A stretch of 64,000 nucleotides of DNA from assembly GCA_002794775.1 (NCBI GenBank), contig NBAY01000001.1:496001-560000 (forward strand). Reading direction: 5' to 3'. Positions within the stretch are counted from its first letter, which is position 1; every line of letters begins with the position of its first letter. Positions 35,508 to 48,600 of the stretch are shown here, one piece after another. A program made the position numbers and the translations under genes. Origin of the DNA: Porodaedalea pini (taxonomy: Eukaryota > Basidiomycota > Agaricomycetes > Hymenochaetales > Hymenochaetaceae). The notes beneath the pieces were generated by a model. It made no database searches and was not told the origin of the DNA. It worked only from the letters and a program-made list of their open reading frames with translations.

Positions 35508-38479
35508 CTACAGCAGCGAGACGGGAACGTTACAGTGCATAGAGGGAATGCAATTGAAATATTGAACAAAGGTCTCAACGTAGAATGAGATCAAGGGACA
35601 GAAGTCCTTCACACTGGCACCTACGCTCGTGGGGAAGCCAGGCCACACCTTCAGAATGAGGAAAAGGGCCTCGATGGAGCTGTCGTCCAATTGTTCTCCC
35701 CAGTACTCCCTTATCGGCTTCCATATGTCAGGAATGACAGTGGTCGAGCCGTTGGTGGTGCCGAGATAGATGTGGCTCAATAGAGCATTCCGTTGCTGAT
35801 GCTTGTCTGTTGTCATGCGTTCGCATGGCAGGATCAGTTGATCGAGCGCATACAGCTCATACCGGAATAAAAGCTCAGAAAGTTCCCACTGGACTTCCAT
35901 TTGAAGGACCTTGTTACGGCCTATGCAGTCCGTTGAGATGGATTTACTGCGCCATACCTGCTGCTTAGTTCGATTGAATGGCTCCAAGTGGCGCTCAACG
36001 CCGAACACGACCTTGATGGTCGCCTTGTTGGAAATTTGTTGCCGTTTCGTGGGAGGCAAGTCGCTCGCATCTGGCGTGTCATGATCATGCGAAGAGAGAG
36101 AGATGTGACTGGCAGCCTGTCTGGATGGACTGGCATCTAGTACCGAAGGCATCCTGTTGTAGATGCGCTCTACGAATGGATCGGCGGTGTTTGGTGGGAG
36201 CGGCGTGGACTTCATGTAGTCGCCGTGCACGATGGTCTTCCAGTCTCGCAGCCTGCACCATATTGACTTGTCAAAGATGCCGCCTTTGAGGAGCATATCA
36301 ATCAATGTAGGCCGTATACGGATGTAGTTGAGATAAAGATCCACCGTCTTTTCTGCACTGGGGTGGATGAGCAGGAAAGGTGGAGGGAGTGGGTAGAGTG
36401 CAGCGTGGGTCTTGTTCTGGCCTATGGTGCCGAGTTTCGTCAGACTGCCCAACACGACCTTGTGGTACAAAGGCAGGTCCGGTCGACCATCAACTCTGTT
36501 TGGTATGTGGAGGATACAAGCGTAGTTAATGTAAGGCTCGCTTTGCGCCTTCTGCTTCCCCTTGTTCTCCGCCTTTTCTTTCTCGACCCTCTTCTTGAAG
36601 CTCTTCTTCTTCTTTGAAGGTACATTCACCCAGGACGCTGCATCAGTGGAAGGGACTGAAGACAAAGGTATTGAAGGAGGAGCCTGAGTGTGTTTCGTAG
36701 CAGACGACGATGACGAAGGATGACTGAAAGCGGGAGCTCCGGGTTGATGATTCTGAAAGCCGTACATTTGCTCGAGGAGCTCACTGATGTCGTCTTCCAC
36801 CATGAACTGACTCCTCGATAGATCTCGCAAATGCGCATCCAGTTGAAAGCTAAAGCTGTCGTGAAGAGGCCTTCCTTTAAATTGGAATAAGCCGCTTTCA
36901 ACGTACTTTGACCATGGAACACAATCCCGGACAGCAAAAAATTTTCCATCTAACTGTTCATGCTGACAAATGAACCACACAGGTATACCGATCCGATAGA
37001 GGTGGTTGACGACGGAGGGCTCAGTAGTGAATGCGCCGCAAACAGGCAGGATCTCTGTTTCATAGGATTGCTTCGACTTGATGTGCAGCAGCACGACATC
37101 GAGGTACGTATGCAGCCCATGCAGTTCGAGAATGGAGCGCTGGATGTCGCATACAGTGAACAATGTCTGCCGCCAGCTGCTTTTCAGGAGGCGAAGGCGC
37201 TCGACTCCAAACTGGCCTGCTTGCAAGCACCGCCTGTATGTCTTGTCCATTCCGTCGTCAGACCCTTCTTGCCTGCGTATCGAGCCACTAGTTCGCATTT
37301 TCGCCGCTATCAAGAGCAGTGCGGTTTCCAAATTGTCGATAAGTTCTCGATGCAACCGGCCGACTTGCATCTGCGGTTCGTTGTCGTGCCAGTGCTCCTT
37401 GTTACCATCCTCGTCGAGCAGGAGGACCTCCGTAAAGTCCTCAGACTCTTTGGGATCGTACAAAGGAATGTCTACGACAAGAGAACAAAGGCGCACAAAG
37501 CTACCTGTGGTGTTATTCACATCGAATGGGATGCAAGCGTGATGGATGGAAGTTTTTGAGAAAAATTGGGGCCATCGGCTGTATTCGTGACCTCCCCAAA
37601 AGCCATTGACATGTTTGAGAACACCAAGTTTCTCATTCACTATCGGGTATTGCAGTACCCAGTTTGCGTTCGGACTCGAGATGACGTTCTTGTTATACTG
37701 CATATCCGCCAAAACTCGGGCATCTAGGGCTCGTACTGGGTATACACTCTCATCTGCATGTGAATACTTTAGAATGAATTTCAGAATCAGCAGCTCGCAA
37801 ACGTACCGAGATCATGTGTCTTTTTCAAAGGTAAGGAATTCTGTTGTTGTCCTTCGCTCCTCGAACGACGCTCATCGCCCCACGAGCCAGGCTCATTGCT
37901 CCATGAGCCAAGCTCTCCGTCCCACTGGTACAAGCCTTGCTCCTTGCACCCCGAGCCTTGCTCTTTGCCCCCCGAGCCTTGCTCTTTGCCCCCCGAGCCT
38001 TGCTCTTTGCCCCCCAAGCCTTGCTCTTTGCCCCCCAAGCCTTGCTCTTTGCCCCCCGAGCCTTGCTCCTTGCCCCACGAGCCAAGCTCCCACTGGCACA
38101 AGCCTTGCTCTTCACCCTACGAGCTATTCTCGCCATTTGTACCATACCAAGAGTAATCACCTCCGCTTGACATCTTGAGATAGGTCTGTCGCAAGTTACG
38201 TGGTCGATGAAGGATTGAAATTTGGAGAACTTCGAGAAAGCCTTGACATAGGATGAATCAGGATTGGACTGAAATGTCTTTGAAAACGTTCGAGCCTTCA
38301 GCGCATTCAAACAAGCAACTTTCTATGACACACCTCGCAATTTCAATCTGCCTCTCCATGGAGAAATCCTTGAAGTGTTGGGCCCTGAAGACGATGACCT
38401 TCAGCTCAGCAGATACAAATTGTAGCCGCTGAGATACACAAGACGGTTTGCTACTGCAGACCATCGATGATATGTCCAC
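35508..38479 (-). CDS. Unrecognised multi-exon protein in the island (main exon 734 codons)
   Basis: The main exon (35508-37712) is one long open frame starting near MADMQYNKNVISSPNANWV. Upstream segments look coding and likely splice in: SQRLQFVSAELKVIVFRAQHFKDFSMERQIEIARCVIESC (about 38,280-38,430) and SNPDSSYVKAFSKFSKFQSFIDHVTCDRPISR (about 38,170-38,270). A stretch made of a 21-bp minisatellite (repeats of GAKSKAR type) lies between. Inside the main exon are GIPVWFICQHEQLDG, a basic K-rich linker (VPSKKKKSFKKRVEKEKAENKGKQKAQ) and LLKGGIFDKSIWCRLRDWKTIVHGDY. I recognise no catalytic domain and no transposase signature. The intact frame, in contrast to the decayed elements nearby, suggests it is functional or recently so. 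It may be island cargo or its mobility protein. Confidence 0.6.
37932..38085. repeat. 21-bp minisatellite, about seven copies
   Basis: Unit like GAGCCTTGCTCTTTGCCCCCC, 21 bp, nearly identical copies. Being a multiple of three it keeps all six frames open; on the minus strand it reads a seven-residue unit such as GAKSKAR. Related, more diverged copies continue on both sides. Confidence 0.9.
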
Positions 38480-39030
38480 GAGTATGCACTAGGCTGACTC
38501 TTAGGGACTTCGTGATGGTTGGGTGGGTTCTTCGGGCGGTGGTAACGGGTTGATTGATGGTGGGAGGCAACTTGAAGTCAACGACGAGAGCGGCAGCGGC
38601 GATGATCGACTTTGGACCAAGTCGTCACGTGCCGGAGTATGTGGGAACGCACGCGCGACTTGCGGCAATTGCTCCCAACTAGGCTCAGGCCCCAATGCCG
38701 CAAGCCTGACTCTCACACCAATGTCTCCCTCCCCCCTATCTCATTCTCCACGACTGTAGCCCTTCGACCGTCCTCAATCTTTTACTTGACCACGACCAAG
38801 CACACGCTCAACGGCCAGATTACAAGTAGTAGGTGCGATCATGCTACCTTGCTAGACTGAGCTTGCGAAACGGCACAGACCACCACTCAGGTTTGGTAAG
38901 TAATTGTTTCCTTTTCTTTCTGCATAGTCAATAACTCATGGGCTTTGTTACTTGCATGAGCGTCTGTGTACCGCTTGAATGACCGACACACCAAGGATCA
39001 GTGACACATCGGGGATCAGCGATGTTATCC
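38480..39030. other. Region without a recognised gene
   Basis: About 550 bp between the unknown minus-strand gene and the scrambled DUF6698-like copy. Probably the promoter of the former; nothing else identified. Confidence 0.4.
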
Positions 39031-39362
39031 TCCAGTGGATCGTTTTCCCATCCATTGACAACGAGTCGACATGGCCAGATAATGATCGCAAAGACTTACG
39101 TGGATTCGAGAATGAGACACTCGCAAAGCTCCTGGCCCCCGCAGAGGTTCAGCCGCTCACTCCAGAGTAAGTACTTTGAGATAATCCTCCAGTGGATCGT
39201 TTTCCCATCTGTTGATACAAGTTGACAACAGCAGCTGTCGTAGCAAGCCATTGATATGGACTTTGTGCATTACCCAACAAGTTTGAGCACTAGAACTCAA
39301 GAAAGAGGTCCGTATACTAAAACATATCATATTGCTTTACCGGCTGACCATTGACAGCCAGA

Positions 39363-39680
39363 TCAAGCAAATACTGGGATCTGAGCTTTCTGGGATCAGG
39401 ATGGGATTTCTCGCTGTCTCGAGCCTTCTTTCACCTCATCTTTCGACAAGTGCTCCCAGGCTCGATAGCAACCGCTGTCATAGTATAGCCAACCCTGCTG
39501 TCGTCGCCAGCCTAGTGCATGCGACAGGTGGGGTGGAGTATGCAGTACCGCAAACTATAGTTAGCGGTGCTGTTTTTTGATAGGGTGAAGGATGCGCATC
39601 GAACATACATCATCATGTCAGGCGAGATATTACGATTGATTCAAAAAGAGGTGCGTACTATTCTTTCTTCTGTCTTTCTG
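39363..39680 (+). repeat. Direct repeat unit 1 inside copy A
   Basis: About 93-95% identical to 40702-41021. It includes the segment coding GEILRLIQKE and ends in a shared splice-donor-like GTGCGT. Confidence 0.85.
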
Positions 39681-40701
39681 TGATCTGAGCTTTCTGTGAT
39701 CAGTATGCTGGCTTCTTCCTCTTGTCCTCGTTTATCTGTTTACTTTACTCATTTGCAGTACTGCAGCAGACATCTTCATCAGCAAGGGACGCTACCTTGC
39801 TAGAGCATATGAACCATGGACTAGCCCGCAACAAATTCTAAACAAAGGTATTCCTAACACAAAGCTTAGCCCTGCTGAATTACAACAAATCACTGATCCA
39901 CCTTGAACAAAAGAAGACGTACTCATGCCTTCCCTATCACATCATTGCTTATTTATATTACATACTTTCTAGATATCTAGCTTTGTTGCGTGTGGACAGG
40001 GCCACAGTAACAAACAAAAAAGGAGTTACCCGTGAACTTGATGGCAATCATAGCCGAGTCTTTGCCTTTGAAAACGGTTTGTAGGCCTATAAACACATCT
40101 TTACGGCGCCTTCTTCTGCCAACTCAGGTCCCACTGTCAAAGGCTCAAGGTGTACGAAAATAGGTAATGCAGAGATCCATGGTATGACCGAAGTCACTCC
40201 AGGATCACTTGCATACGTTACTGTCCAGGTATTTTATTTGTTTCACGGTTTGCGCGTATATAATACTGAAAAATGTATTACTACCAGGTCTACTTTGCTC
40301 TTAGCGCAAGGCTCCATTTCTCTACGTTGAGTGCTCCAGAAATACCCGAGATGTTTAATGGTATTATTCAATTGTTCAGGTCTGACGTCCCACATGTCAA
40401 GAGGTACACTGCTGAGCTATTGATTTGGTGGAATCGGTACGTTCATCTGCGTCTATGTGATATTATGGTCCCTTACTAACCCTTACTCAGAATTATCTTT
40501 CCGAATACCCAAGCGGCAACTGATCCTCATGACCTAGGTGCCATAGCTGATATTGAAGACTTCTATCGAGACTGGACCAAGGGTGAGGAGGACAACGAAG
40601 AGGAAGAGGACAATGTATGAATTTTGATTGAAATTTCCGCTCACATTCAATCCGATACCATCCATCTTGAACAGCTATTTCTATTTTCCCTATTGTCGGT
40701 C

Positions 40702-41021
40702 GCATCAAGCAAATACTGGGATCTGAGCTTTCTGGGATCAGGACAGGATTTTTTGCTGTCTCGAGCCTTTTTTCCCCTTGTCTTTTGACAAGTGCTCCCA
40801 GGCTCGATAGCAACCGCTGTCATAGTATAGCCAACCCTGCTGTCGTCGCCAGCCTAGTGCATGCAATAGGTGGGGTGGAGTATGCAGTACCACAAACTAT
40901 AGTTAGCAGTGCTGTTTTTTGATAGGGTGAAGGATGCGCATCGAACATACATCGTCATGTCAGGCGAGATATTACGATTGATTCAAAAAGAGGTGCGTAC
41001 TATTCTCTCTTCTGTCTTTCT
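40702..41021 (+). repeat. Direct repeat unit 2 inside copy A
   Basis: Partner of 39363-39680. Ends just before the Plavaka transposase gene. Confidence 0.85.
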
Positions 41022-41326
41022 ACATGCAGCTCGCTGACATCTCCATACTTTGCGGTAGCTTTATTGGTCGATGCCGGCCGACGGAGCCACGAGCAAAATC
41101 ACGGACATTATATCTCGGTAGCGTGGCTGGCCAGGGACTTGCCGGTCGCATATGTCAAGGAATCATCATTTGGAACCCTCAGGCGCACACATTGCAGATC
41201 TATCAGCTGCATAATAGGAATGGAATGATTAGGCGGTCGTGCACTGTAGAGATAAATGCACCCTTATCTGGTCCCAAAGCATTCTCCGTGTCCCTTTCCC
41301 TCGCTCATTCTGCACCGTCCAAAAAA

Positions 41327-44300
41327 ATGTCGTACAGTTGTAGTGGTCCTGGGTGCCCGCGTACGTCCACGGGAATGAATGGCCTCGGTCATCATGAAGC
41401 TGCTTGTCTTTACGTTCAGGCTGAAGCGAAGCGAGTATTGCTTGATGCGAAGGAGATATGAAAGAAAGCCAAGAAGGTGAAGCTCTCACATGGAGTACGT
41501 GTTGTCTTGCTTCTCTTCACTTAAGTCTAGATTACTCAATTTTTTTAAAAATGTAGTCGGCCTCCTTCGCTGAGACTTATGACGATACGGGTGCAGCGCC
41601 CGACTTCGGCCCTGACCTCGATCCCGCTGAAAGTGTGCCCAGCCATCCTCTTGCTGTGCCTGACCCACTGACTCTATCGGCGGCCGGCCGCGTTGTACGC
41701 CGACGTGTACTTCCTGCCCATTATCGGGACGCGTTACCTGATGTTCCTACCAGTGCAGCCATGATTCAAGCAAACTCTAGCACAGAAGAAACAGCAGCCA
41801 ATTCGGGAGACCCAGAGGCTGTGGATGATACTCCTTCCCACCTATTCCGATCTGAACGCAACAAGTTTGGATTGTGTAAGGTCTTCAGACGTATCTCTTG
41901 TCCGGAGGCCCCCACTGTAGGAAACGTGTATGATAGGGAGCCCTCGCCTGCGGATCGAGGCACGCAAGGAAATCCGTTTGCCCCGCATCCAAATTTATCC
42001 TCATTTCTTTTCAACCAATGGTTTTGGTCAGGGTCCCTTACTAAAACACTTGAGGATGCAGAACGGCTTCAAGCTCTAATAGGCTCGGATGACTTCATCG
42101 CGAAAGACGTTCTCGAAATGAATATATGGAAGGTCACCAAGCAGCTTCGAAACAGCTCTCTAGATGAGTTTTTTGACCCCCGTGATGGCTGGATGCAAAG
42201 TGGTCTGAAGATACACGTGCCGCTTGGACACTTGCATCCTGAAGCACCGAGTTGCCTTGATTTCGAAATTAACGAGTTCCTTCATCGACCGTTGGTCGCT
42301 GTCATTTGGTTCGTGTTCGAGAGTGAAGAGAAGAGCGCAGGTTTTTGTTATGAGCCTTACGAGCTTAGGATTCAGTCACCGCACGGAGGCGAGGAGCAGA
42401 CAGTCCATGGGGAATTATATTGGTCGAAGAAGTTTCATGACGCACACAAGGAAGTGCAACGTCTCCCCCGGGACTCTGGCGATGATCTTCCAAGAGCCGT
42501 CGTTGCAATGCAGCTATGGTCGGATGGAATGTCAGCCGCAAAGTTTGGCAGCGCAAAACTCTGGCCCGTGTATCTCCAGTTTGGCAACCAGTCGAAGTAC
42601 GAGCGAAGAAAGTCTGGAGCATGTCATCATATTGCTCATATACCTTCCGTAAGCAAGTTGTCTCTTGAAGATTGGACTTTTCATCTCATTATTTCATTCG
42701 TAGCTTCCGGGTGATTTCAATGACTTTGTTCAACATCATGCACAGGGAAATCCGGCATTGAACACACTTCAGACACATTGCCGGTGAGAAGTAATGCACA
42801 GCGTATGGAAAACTATGCTGGACGATGAATTTCTTCATGCGTGGAAACACAGCATGGTCGTCCGCTGCGGCGATGGGGTGACATGATGTTTGTATCCTCG
42901 CATCTTCACTTACTCTGCGGATTACCCTGAAAAGTACGTATCATTCGATTCATACGGATGACAAACTAAGTATTCTTGCAGAGTTCTGCTTGCGACAATG
43001 AAGCACTTAGGAAAGTGCCCGTGCCCTCGTTGTCTCGTGGAGAGTGGTGCAATATTGTCTTTGGGTAAACACGCAGACTCTCAAACCCGAATCAAGTGTG
43101 CTCAAGTTGACGATACATGGCGCCATCGTAAAGTAGAAGTCGCTCGGGACATCATCTATAATAAACATCGGCATGTTGCAAATGCAAGTGTCGGTTGGCT
43201 TTTAGACGCGCAATCGCTCACGCCTGTTGAAGTGAGTTCGCTCGGTTCGATATGGAGGTCTTACAGACTCTGACGCGTTTCTAGAATGCTTTTTCTGCAA
43301 GGTTGGGTCCCCTCGGTTTCGATTACCATTCCATGCTCGTGGTTGATGTCATGCATGAGTGGGAGGTCGGCGTATGGCAGCAGATTTTCACTCATCTCGT
43401 TTGCATTCTTGATACTTTCACATACGCTCGATTGAACAAGGTGCATGAGCTAGACAGAAGGTTAGTGCTTGTTGATGAAATGTTAAATGGAAGGCTCTTC
43501 TCATGACTCAGTAGGGTCCGATGTATACCTCCTTTTTCGGATGCGATACGAACATACAAAGGAAACATATCAGAGATGAAACAAATGACCGCGTACAGCT
43601 TTGAAGACCTTTTACAGGTGAGCAAGCAAAGGCAGAAACAAAAACAGTAGCTTAACATCTCCCCGCATAGTGTGCATTACCAGTGTTCGAGGGACTTCTA
43701 CCAGAACCTCACGAGTCCATCGTTCGCAAACTCCTATATCATGCGGCAACCGTCCATGCACTCGCAAAGCTCCATATGCACACTGATGCTACAGTTGCAG
43801 CATTGGACAGTGAAACAAAGCGATTTGGTACTGCGCTGTGAAGCTTCAATGACAAGACATGTTCTGCCTTCATGACCGACGAACTTCCATCGGAATCCCA
43901 GAAGCGACTGCGCAGATCGCGCCGCAAGACGACGGGAGGTGATACCAATACCGCAGACTTGATACATCCCACAGTGAAGAAGTCCTTCAATATAAATATG
44001 TCCAAGATCCATGCACTTGGGGACTACGCACATCACGTTCTCATGTTCGGGACGACCGACTCGTATAGCACTTCCATTGTCAGACACTTCTCTTCATTTT
44101 CGAGACCCAACATTTACTCACTTTGCAATGTCAGGGTGAAACTGAGCACAAACAGTTGAGACAAAATTACTTAAGAACGAACCGCATGAACTTTGTTCGA
44201 CAAGTGACAGAAATTCAATGCATCCAGTCTAATCTTGCTCACATGGCGGAAAAGTTCAACAAGTCTGCGCCCAAAATTCCACTGGACGCCATCGACAACG

Positions 44301-44487
44301 GTTTAGATGACGATAATGTGCACTACTGCATAGCAGCGAGGGGAATGACGGATACCATTAGATCATGGTTGCGTCGGAACGATTACGATCCTGCATTGAT
44401 TGTAAGATTGCTGTTTTTCAGAATAACATATGACTGACATTTGCTCAGGATTTTGAAGAATTATTATTAAATCACATTTTTGCTCGG
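41327..44487 (+). pseudogene. Plavaka-type DNA transposase, 5' part (split by an LTR element)
   Basis: Plavaka transposases are CACTA-related DDE enzymes common in mushrooms. The frame starts MSYSCSGPGCPRTSTGMNGLGHHEAACLYV. Family blocks in order: HLFRSERNKFGLCKVF; LSSFLFNQWFWSGS; VVAMQLWSDGMSAAKFGSAKLWPVYLQFGNQSKYERRKSGACHHIAHIPS; FTYSADYPEK then KHLGKCPCPRCLVESG; LGPLGFDYHSMLVVDVMHEWEVGVWQQIFTHL; MTAYSFEDLLQ; ALPVFEGLLPEPHESIVRKLLYHAATVHALAKLHMHTD; GETEHKQLRQNYLRTNRMNF. It breaks inside NHIFAR at the LTR-element insertion and resumes at 49,681. In-frame TGA codons at 41459, 42785, 42884 and 43839 each stand where arginine is expected. Several GT-AG introns remain recognisable. It can no longer make an active enzyme. 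Confidence 0.85.
44484..44487. repeat. Target-site duplication TCGG, left copy
   Basis: TCGG precedes the left LTR and is repeated at 49681-49684 after the right LTR. Removing the element and one copy rejoins the Plavaka frame as A-R-L-K-N. A 5-bp TCGGT reading is also possible. Confidence 0.75.
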
Positions 44488-45375
44488 TGTAGATCCTGTG
44501 TATGGGTTGTTTAGGATCGGTAGTTCATTTGGGGACGTGTTTCCGTTGAGTTATGAAGTAAATATAAGCTCGGTATGAGCGTGGGAAAAATCTCGGTACA
44601 CATCGGTACGCGTCGGTACGTGTCGGTATGTGTCGGTATGCGTCAATATTGAAAGGTGCTCTGGACGCGATGTGAGTGTTGGTACAGAGCCAGAATGAGC
44701 GAGATATCAAATCCGGTGCGAGACAATAGCAATAGCAGAGACGAGAATGAAAACAAGACAAGAGATGAGACTGAAGACGAGGTTGCCACGAAACTAACTG
44801 TTGCAGAGACTAACTGCATGCACAGAAGCTGCCCTATCTGAGGGGAACTCTGCAGTAGTATTTCCCTCCCTTGCTACCTATGACAGGGAAGTCCCTAAAT
44901 ACAAGGTGCAAGAGATCTATCTACAGGAAAATTATTCCAAAGTGAGTATAATGTGCATACCGGATGAAACATAGAGCGTCGGAGAGAAAACATTTGGAAT
45001 GTAAGAGAAACATAGAAATTCAAAAGAAAACCTGTCCATGCGACAACTTCCCCATTTGCTTCAGTCCATCATCCAGTCATATCGCAGCTCCACCGGAACT
45101 GAGATCCTCCAATCGGTGAGTTGTCACCCATCATCGGGCAGATCTCCAGTACGCATCCCAACTGACTCCAATGACATAAGCTTTCCAATACATCCCGAAT
45201 TGCCAGGGGGATCTTCCTAGTGATCTGCTGATGTGATGTTGGGCAAATCATCCTGTGTCCGGTACGCGTCGGGCAAATCATTCTGCATCTGGTATGTGTC
45301 AATAGCTGTTGGAATGTGCAACGGATGGCCTCTAGAGGGATCTGCAGTGGTTGGCCACTCGCCGGAACTCTACAT
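44488..45375 (-). repeat. LTR (3' LTR of the minus-strand element)
   Basis: 888 bp, near-identical to 48795-49680. Differences are scattered point changes and indels of one or two bases, for instance near 44,653 and 44,870. Confidence 0.92.
44594..44643. repeat. Five tandem CGGTAYGYRT decamers in the LTR
   Basis: Five head-to-tail 10-bp units. The second LTR has the same array at 48901-48950. The core CGGTAC recurs through the coding repeat of the element, and the minus strand of the array reads DAYRHIPTRTDAYRCVP, like that repeat. Confidence 0.9.
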
Positions 45376-45617
45376 CTCCCGGGATGTTTGAAATCATGAC
45401 TGTCCCCAGTCACGTCTTCCCTTCGGTATGCCAGGACCCTAACTGTTCTCCAAGGGACCCTATGGGGCACGGTATACAATACCGCCATGCAGACGAAGGA
45501 CATGGCAAAAGGGGGTGACCGGTACCAGGGTCTGTCAGTACGTCTCGGCACAAGTCCCAATATCGGTACGCCTCCTGGATCAAAATTCGACGGGTTGGAT
45601 TTTTCCCTCTCCACCAC

Positions 45618-48600
45618 TTACCAGGCTAAAACTCCTTCCGGCAACATCATCGAAGTAGTGTCCAGCTTCCTCTCCTCCACCCACTGAAGTCCGCTCGCAC
45701 CAAAGTCCAAGGTACTGTGTCTTTCTGATGTTGGCCTCTCTGCTGGTACGGATGGTAACAGCTTGGTATGCATTCTCGGTGCGTTCAGCGGTGACTCCTG
45801 GGGCCGCTTCGGTACACCCCAATACTCCCCTAGTCCATGGTCTGTCCATAGCACCGCTTGCCATTCACTAACTCCACCGCACTTCATTTCTGGTACGCAT
45901 CTGTACCCATTGAACTCCAGTACCACTTGATATGCGTCAAACGTCGGTATGCCTCGAACCACCATGACCTCCGGTACCCATCTGTATGCCTCTGGTCCAC
46001 TCGTGTCTGGCCATAGTACCGCTTGCCTCGCATTGACTCCATCGCATTTCGTTTCTGGTACGCTTTGGCAGGCATCAAATTCCGGTACCACTCGATTTGC
46101 ACCAAACATCGGTACATCTTGAACCGCCAGCTCCTCCGGTACGCCTTGGTACACCTCTAGTCCACTGGTGTCGGGTGCTGGCACCGCTCGGTACGCACTA
46201 AATCCACCACACTTCACTTCCGGTACGCATCCGCATGCCTCGAATTCTGGTACCACTTGATATCCATCAAATGTCGGTACAACTTGAACCTCCCCAACCT
46301 CCGGTACGCATCGGTACGCCTCCAGTCCACTAGCATCGGGTGCTGGCACCGCTCGGTACGCACTGAATCCACCACACTTCACTTCTGGTACGCATCCACT
46401 TTCCTCAATTTCCGGTACCGCTTGATATCTGTCAAACGTCGGTACATCTCGAACCCCCACAACCTCCGGTACGCGCCGGTACGCCTCTGGTGCATCCAGG
46501 AGCACCCCCTCCTCACTAATGCTCGGCTCCGGACCCGCTTGGCGAACTTCTAACTCTGGTACATCTTGGTACGCGTCGAAACCCGGTACCACTTGATATG
46601 TGTCAAACATCGGTACATCTTGAACTCCCTCGACCTCCGGTACGCGTCGGTACACACCACCATCCGGTACCTCCAGGGACACACTTTTGTCACTAATTCT
46701 CGGCTCCGGATCCACTTGGCTCGCTTCTAACTCTGGTACACCTCGATATGCGTCCAGACCCAGTACTGCCCAAAGTGCGCAAAACGTCGGTACGTCTCGG
46801 TACACACCAAACTCCGGTACACATTGGTATGCATCTGGACCTCTAGAGCCTTGCCCTGGCTCCATCCGGTACACACCAGAACCACGGTCTTCGGACTCTG
46901 GGATGCTTCGGTACGCCTTAATCTCTGGTACTGCTCGAAGTGTGTCAAGCTTTGGTACGTCGTGATCTGTACCAAACTCCGGTACATCTCGAAGGGCTTC
47001 AATCTCCGGTACACCTCGGTACACCTCTAGACCACCAGTATCCGGCTCCAGCTCCGCTCGGTATGCAACCACAGCATGGTCTTCGCATTCTGGTACCCTT
47101 TGGTGCTTGTCAACCCCTGATACCTTGCAACTCGTAACAAACTCCGGTACTCCTCAGTATGCCTGCACAGCACTAATATCCACCTCTGGTACCACTCCGC
47201 ATGCACCCACTCCACTGTCCTTCCACTCCGGTACATTTTGGTACACTTCGAACTCAGATACCTCTCAGTACGCGTCTAACTTCGGTACCTCTCGAAGCAC
47301 GTCAAACTCCGGTGCCTCTCGGTACACATCTGCCTCCGGTACTTCTGGGTACACCTCCTCCTCACCAGAGCTTGGTTCGGGTAGTGCTCGGTATGCATCC
47401 TCTCCACTATCTTTCGATCCCAGTGCCACTCGGTACGCCTCAACCTCGTTCACCGGTACGTTCACCGGCCCCCCTTCAGGCCTCGTCAGTATCTCGACAC
47501 CACCCATCTTTGCTTTCTTCACCGCTGACACTCGCTTCTTTGCTTTGTTAAGCAGTATCTCATACTTCGCCACCTCCAATTCCTCTTCCGACACTTCCTC
47601 CAAAATCTCCGCCATCGTTACCGAGCCTTCCGACCCATCGGTACGTGCTGTTGACATTGTCGCTACCTCTATGAGGTTTACCGATGCCGTACCAGTCTCC
47701 TGATGCAACAAATCTATCTTCTCCATCAAGTTATCCCCCAACGCCGTGCTCGGTACAAACCCTCCGTTTGGTAGCGTCACCTTCCCATTCACATCCCTCA
47801 CACACTTTCCTGCCTGGATATACTCTAGCACCTTCGGGCACGACCTAATGTAGTGGCTCGTGTTGCCACAGAACGCACACCCGGGACTCCTCTGGGACGT
47901 CGTCGCTGGCGGCGGTCTTCGCCCGAGGGACTGCACCTGGACCTGAATGTTCTTGACCGCTTCCCACACCGTACCGATATCCACCTCTTCCGATTTCGCC
48001 TTCGACTGACCCATCGGTACGGGTGTTTTAGCTGTCGGTACGTCGTCGAAAACTGTACCGGCGAGAATGTAATCGGCATGCTTCACCACCAACTCGATCA
48101 AATATGGTTTGCCCAGGGCCGGATCAGTTTCCTTGCTTTCTAGATGCTGCTGCAACCTATCCTTCAGCTTGCCGGTAAAAGCCCAAATGAACATGCGTGC
48201 CATTTCCTCCACTGAAACCATTGAGTTTCACTCCAAATACCTCGACCTCACCATAAACTCTCTCTGGTACTCTCCAAAATCCTCCCTCGACTGAATTCCT
48301 CGGCTTCTCCATCCTTCGACCAGCCTCTCAAGGTCATCCTGAGAGAAGCACGCACCGGGCGCCAACGCCGGGTAAAATGATATGATTGCTTCCTTCGCTT
48401 TATTCCAATCACTCGCTCCCATACCGACATCATTGGCAGTATCCCACAGCTCAGCTACCGAACTCGAAGCATAATACTTCGTGTACCGGATCTTCGCTGC
48501 GTCGTCTAAGCTGCACTCCATAGCGATATACTCAATGTCCTCGAAGTACCAAGGGAGATCCAGCGGGTTACAACCATCAAATAAGGGAGCATCCTCTGCT

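Larger units (their letters stand above)
39031..41021 (+). pseudogene. Scrambled DUF6698-like copy A
   Basis: Pieces of the gene present at 59298-60838 occur here in a different order. The block encoding ILQWIVFPSIDNESTWPDNDRKDLRGFENETL (39031-39165) precedes the block for ISKGRYLARAYEPWTSPQQIL (near 39,760-39,850), which in copy B comes first. From 39,908 to about 40,690 the two copies run in parallel and include NAEIHGMTEVTPGSLAYVTVQ, the WWNR block, FPNTQAATDPHDLGAIADIEDFYRDW and an acidic end. A 318-bp segment (39363-39680) is repeated directly at 40702-41021. No intact frame remains. Confidence 0.7.

Noticed and set aside
36960..37559. 199-codon frame on the plus strand
   Set aside because: Antisense shadow of the long 734-codon frame; no independent support.
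37932..38085. CRISPR-like array of short regular repeats
   Set aside because: The units abut with no spacers and have a 21-bp period in a eukaryotic coding frame; it is a minisatellite.
47107..47703. 198-codon plus-strand frame, Thr/Ser-rich and repeat-containing
   Set aside because: Antisense of the AYR-VPE Gag repeat; the minus strand has the zinc knuckle and the correct orientation to the primer site.
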